From Firmicutes bacterium ADurb.Bin467 (GTDB lineage: Bacteria > Bacillota > Clostridia > Christensenellales > Aristaeellaceae): a DNA stretch of 5,477 nt. Positions 4,392 to 5,477 of this stretch are shown here, piece after piece (within the stretch, counting starts at the first letter, position 1; each line of letters opens with the position of its first letter). The stretch is from positions 1-5,477 of the forward strand of contig MWAC01000230.1 of assembly GCA_002068815.1 (NCBI GenBank), given 5' to 3'. The notes under the pieces are model-generated. The model did not search any database. It was given only the letters and a program-made list of their open reading frames with translations, and was not told the DNA's origin. The position numbers and the translations under genes were made by a program.

Positions 4392-5477
4392 ATGCTGCAC
4401 ATCGCGCTGTGCGACGACGACCGGGAGGACCTCGCTCTGCTCGAGCGCGACGTGCGCGCGTTCCGGGCGGCCTACTCGCCGGAGGTCGAATTCAAGCTCT
4501 GCCGTTTCGGAAGCGGCGCGGACCTTCTGGCCGCGATGGAGCGCGGGGAGCGGTTCCACATCATCCTTCTCGACGTGCTGATGCCGCTGTGCGACGGCAT
4601 CGAGACCGCGCGGGAGATACGCGTGCTGGACAGGGCGGTCAAGATCATCTTCCTGACCGGCAGCGCCGAGTACGCGCTCGATTCCTACGACGTCAAGGCG
4701 TTTTCCTACCTGCTCAAGGGCGGCCCGCGCGAAAAGCTCTATGCGGTACTGCGCGAGGCGGCGCAGGAGATCGAGGGCGCGCTCGACCGGTCGATGCTCG
4801 TCAAGACCAGGACCGGCCTCGTCCGGCTGCAGTACCACTCGATCGCGTACCTGGAGGTCGTCGGAAAGACGATCACGTTCTACATGAGCACCTCGGAGCG
4901 GCACGAGATGTACGGCACGCTCTCGGAGATCGAGGAGGCGTTCCTCTCGCAGGAGCGGTTCCTGAAGCCGCACCGCTCGTACATCATCAACATGGACCAC
5001 GAGGTCAACGGCCTGGAGGTCTCCATCGATGAGAAGTGTCTGCAGCTCTTGGCCTTACGCCAGCCGGCCGCCAGTGATCTGCGTTTCATCACCCTGGCAC
5101 TCAAGATCGTCACCGATCTGGAGCGGATCGGCGACCAGTGCGCCAATCTGGCCAAACGGGTGCAGGAGATCAATCAGGAACCGCCGCTCAAACCCTATAT
5201 CGACATCCCGCGCATGGCCCGCTGTGCCGCGCTGATGCTCAAGGAGGCCCTGGACGCCTTCGTGCGTGGCGATGTGAATCTGGCGATCAAGGTCTGTCAG
5301 GACGACCAGCAGATCGACGACCTGCATGTGCAGATCCAGCGCGAACTGCTCTCCTATATGCTGGAGGATCCGGCCACCATCTCCCGGGCCCTGAACCTGA
5401 CCTACATCTCCAAGTACCTGGAGCGGATCGGCGACCATGCCACCAACATCGCCGAGATGGTGATCTTCATGGTCCGG
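4392..5477 (+). CDS. LytTR-family response regulator (truncated) fused in frame to PhoU; open at window end
   Basis: ATG 4392 follows GGAGGGG (4380-4386) by five bases. Residues 1-125 are a receiver domain: acidic pocket Asp8-Asp10 (CDDD), phospho-acceptor Asp61 in ILLDVLMP, Thr89 in FLTG and Lys109 in YLLKG. From about residue 135 a LytTR DNA-binding domain begins, with LVKTRTGLVRLQYHSIAYLE, VVGKTITFY and RFLKPHRSYIINMDH (189-203). This is the AgrA/LytR two-component architecture, normally about 240 residues, paired with a membrane sensor kinase and often controlling peptide signalling. No kinase gene is visible. At residue 203 or 204 the LytTR domain stops one strand short of completion and the frame continues without a stop into PhoU sequence (residues 204-362) to the window edge. 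The lost LytTR strands contribute to the DNA-binding fold, so the product is unlikely to be a working regulator. A chimeric join is more likely than a real fusion. Confidence 0.85.
   Translation, partial: MLHIALCDDDREDLALLERDVRAFRAAYSPEVEFKLCRFGSGADLLAAMERGERFHIILLDVLMPLCDGIETAREIRVLDRAVKIIFLTGSAEYALDSYDVKAFSYLLKGGPREKLYAVLREAAQEIEGALDRSMLVKTRTGLVRLQYHSIAYLEVVGKTITFYMSTSERHEMYGTLSEIEEAFLSQERFLKPHRSYIINMDHEVNGLEVSIDEKCLQLLALRQPAASDLRFITLALKIVTDLERIGDQCANLAKRVQEINQEPPLKPYIDIPRMARCAALMLKEALDAFVRGDVNLAIKVCQDDQQIDDLHVQIQRELLSYMLEDPATISRALNLTYISKYLERIGDHATNIAEMVIFMVR
4998..5006. other. Probable chimeric join B/C (LytTR regulator to PhoU)
   Basis: LytTR similarity runs through HRSYIINMDH, ending at 5000. 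PhoU similarity starts at EVNGLEV from 5001. Neither family continues past the other, and both are cut inside conserved domains. Codon choice changes at the same place: TGT, TTA, AGT and CGT appear within the next 80 bases, while the regulator uses mostly C- or G-ending codons. Confidence 0.75.
5001..5477 (+). CDS. phoU: Internal fragment of phosphate-transport regulator PhoU
   Basis: PhoU is a peripheral cytoplasmic protein that couples the PstSCAB phosphate transporter to the PhoR/PhoB two-component system and represses the pho regulon when phosphate is plentiful. These 159 residues carry both halves of its repeated three-helix-bundle structure. The first has EVNGLEVSIDEKCLQLLALR, QPAASDLRFI and the first metal-site motif DLERIGDQCANLAKR. 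The second has AFVRGDVNLAIKVCQDD, ELLSYMLEDPATISRALNL and the second metal-site motif YLERIGDHATNIAE. Against a family length of about 220-240 residues, roughly the first 50 are missing at the join and the last 20-30 lie beyond the window. The style fits Proteobacteria or Desulfobacterota-type PhoU. No phosphate-transport gene is visible because the natural upstream neighbours are replaced by the regulator gene. Confidence 0.93.

Noticed and set aside
4161..5000. Minus-strand frame of 279 codons opposite the response regulator
   Set aside because: Antisense shadow of a codon-biased GC-rich gene. It also spans the divergent promoters and has no family motif.
1..5477. Search for a new defence, retron, CRISPR or mobile system
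   Set aside because: No reverse transcriptase, nuclease pair, transposase, integrase, tRNA, spaced repeat array or structured RNA block is visible. DUF2442, DUF3892, DUF488 and DUF6483 are scattered singletons and do not form a recognisable system.

Overview
This window reads as three unrelated bacterial segments joined end to end, not as one continuous locus. Positions 1 to about 1255 look like a high-GC planctomycete (Phycisphaerae-like) genome: the 3' end of a probable alpha/beta-hydrolase gene, a complete surE, and the 5' end of a purine/MTA phosphorylase-like gene. Positions from about 1260 to 5000 look like a high-GC member of Clostridia (Christensenellales or Oscillospirales type). Evidence is the DUF6483, DUF3892, DUF2442 and LytTR families, strong Shine-Dalgarno sequences (AAGGAGG, AAGGAGGT) and clear sigma-70 promoters. 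Positions from about 5001 to 5477 encode the middle of a proteobacterial-type PhoU, with a different codon choice (TTA, AGT, TGT and CGT appear). The taxonomic calls rest on protein style and base usage only; no search was run.

Layout. Segment A (+ strand): hydrolase C-terminus (1-135), surE (176-949), and a promoter followed by a phosphorylase-like gene (from 1044) that stops matching its family near 1255. Segment B: a foreign 3' tail ending at 1289; a hairpin and promoter; a DUF2442 gene (1379-1681); a GTGA-coupled, frameshifted small secreted-protein gene (1678-1915); a DUF3892 gene (2010-2306); and a GTGA-coupled uracil-DNA glycosylase-like gene (2303-2896). The last is convergent with, and overlaps by 29 bases, a minus-strand DUF488 gene (2868-3227). 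Back-to-back promoters (3252-3299) separate DUF488 from a wrecked LuxR/MalT-type regulator (3317-3712). A minus-strand DUF6483 gene (3744-4121) has its own promoter and terminator. A promoter then leads to a LytTR response regulator (from 4392). Segment C: this regulator is fused in frame, in mid-domain, to PhoU (5001 to the window end).

No coherent pathway joins the segments. Within segment B the genes are mostly short, self-contained transcription units of poorly characterised families, plus one DNA-repair gene and two regulators (one dead, one cut). The strongest observations are the two joins, at about 1253-1263 and 4998-5006, each inside a conserved domain. A chimeric assembly is the simplest explanation. 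I found no CRISPR array, tRNA, rRNA, insertion sequence or convincing new defence or mobile system. The longest stretch without an intact gene is 3228-3743, about 515 bases, and it holds the divergent promoters and the regulator remnant.
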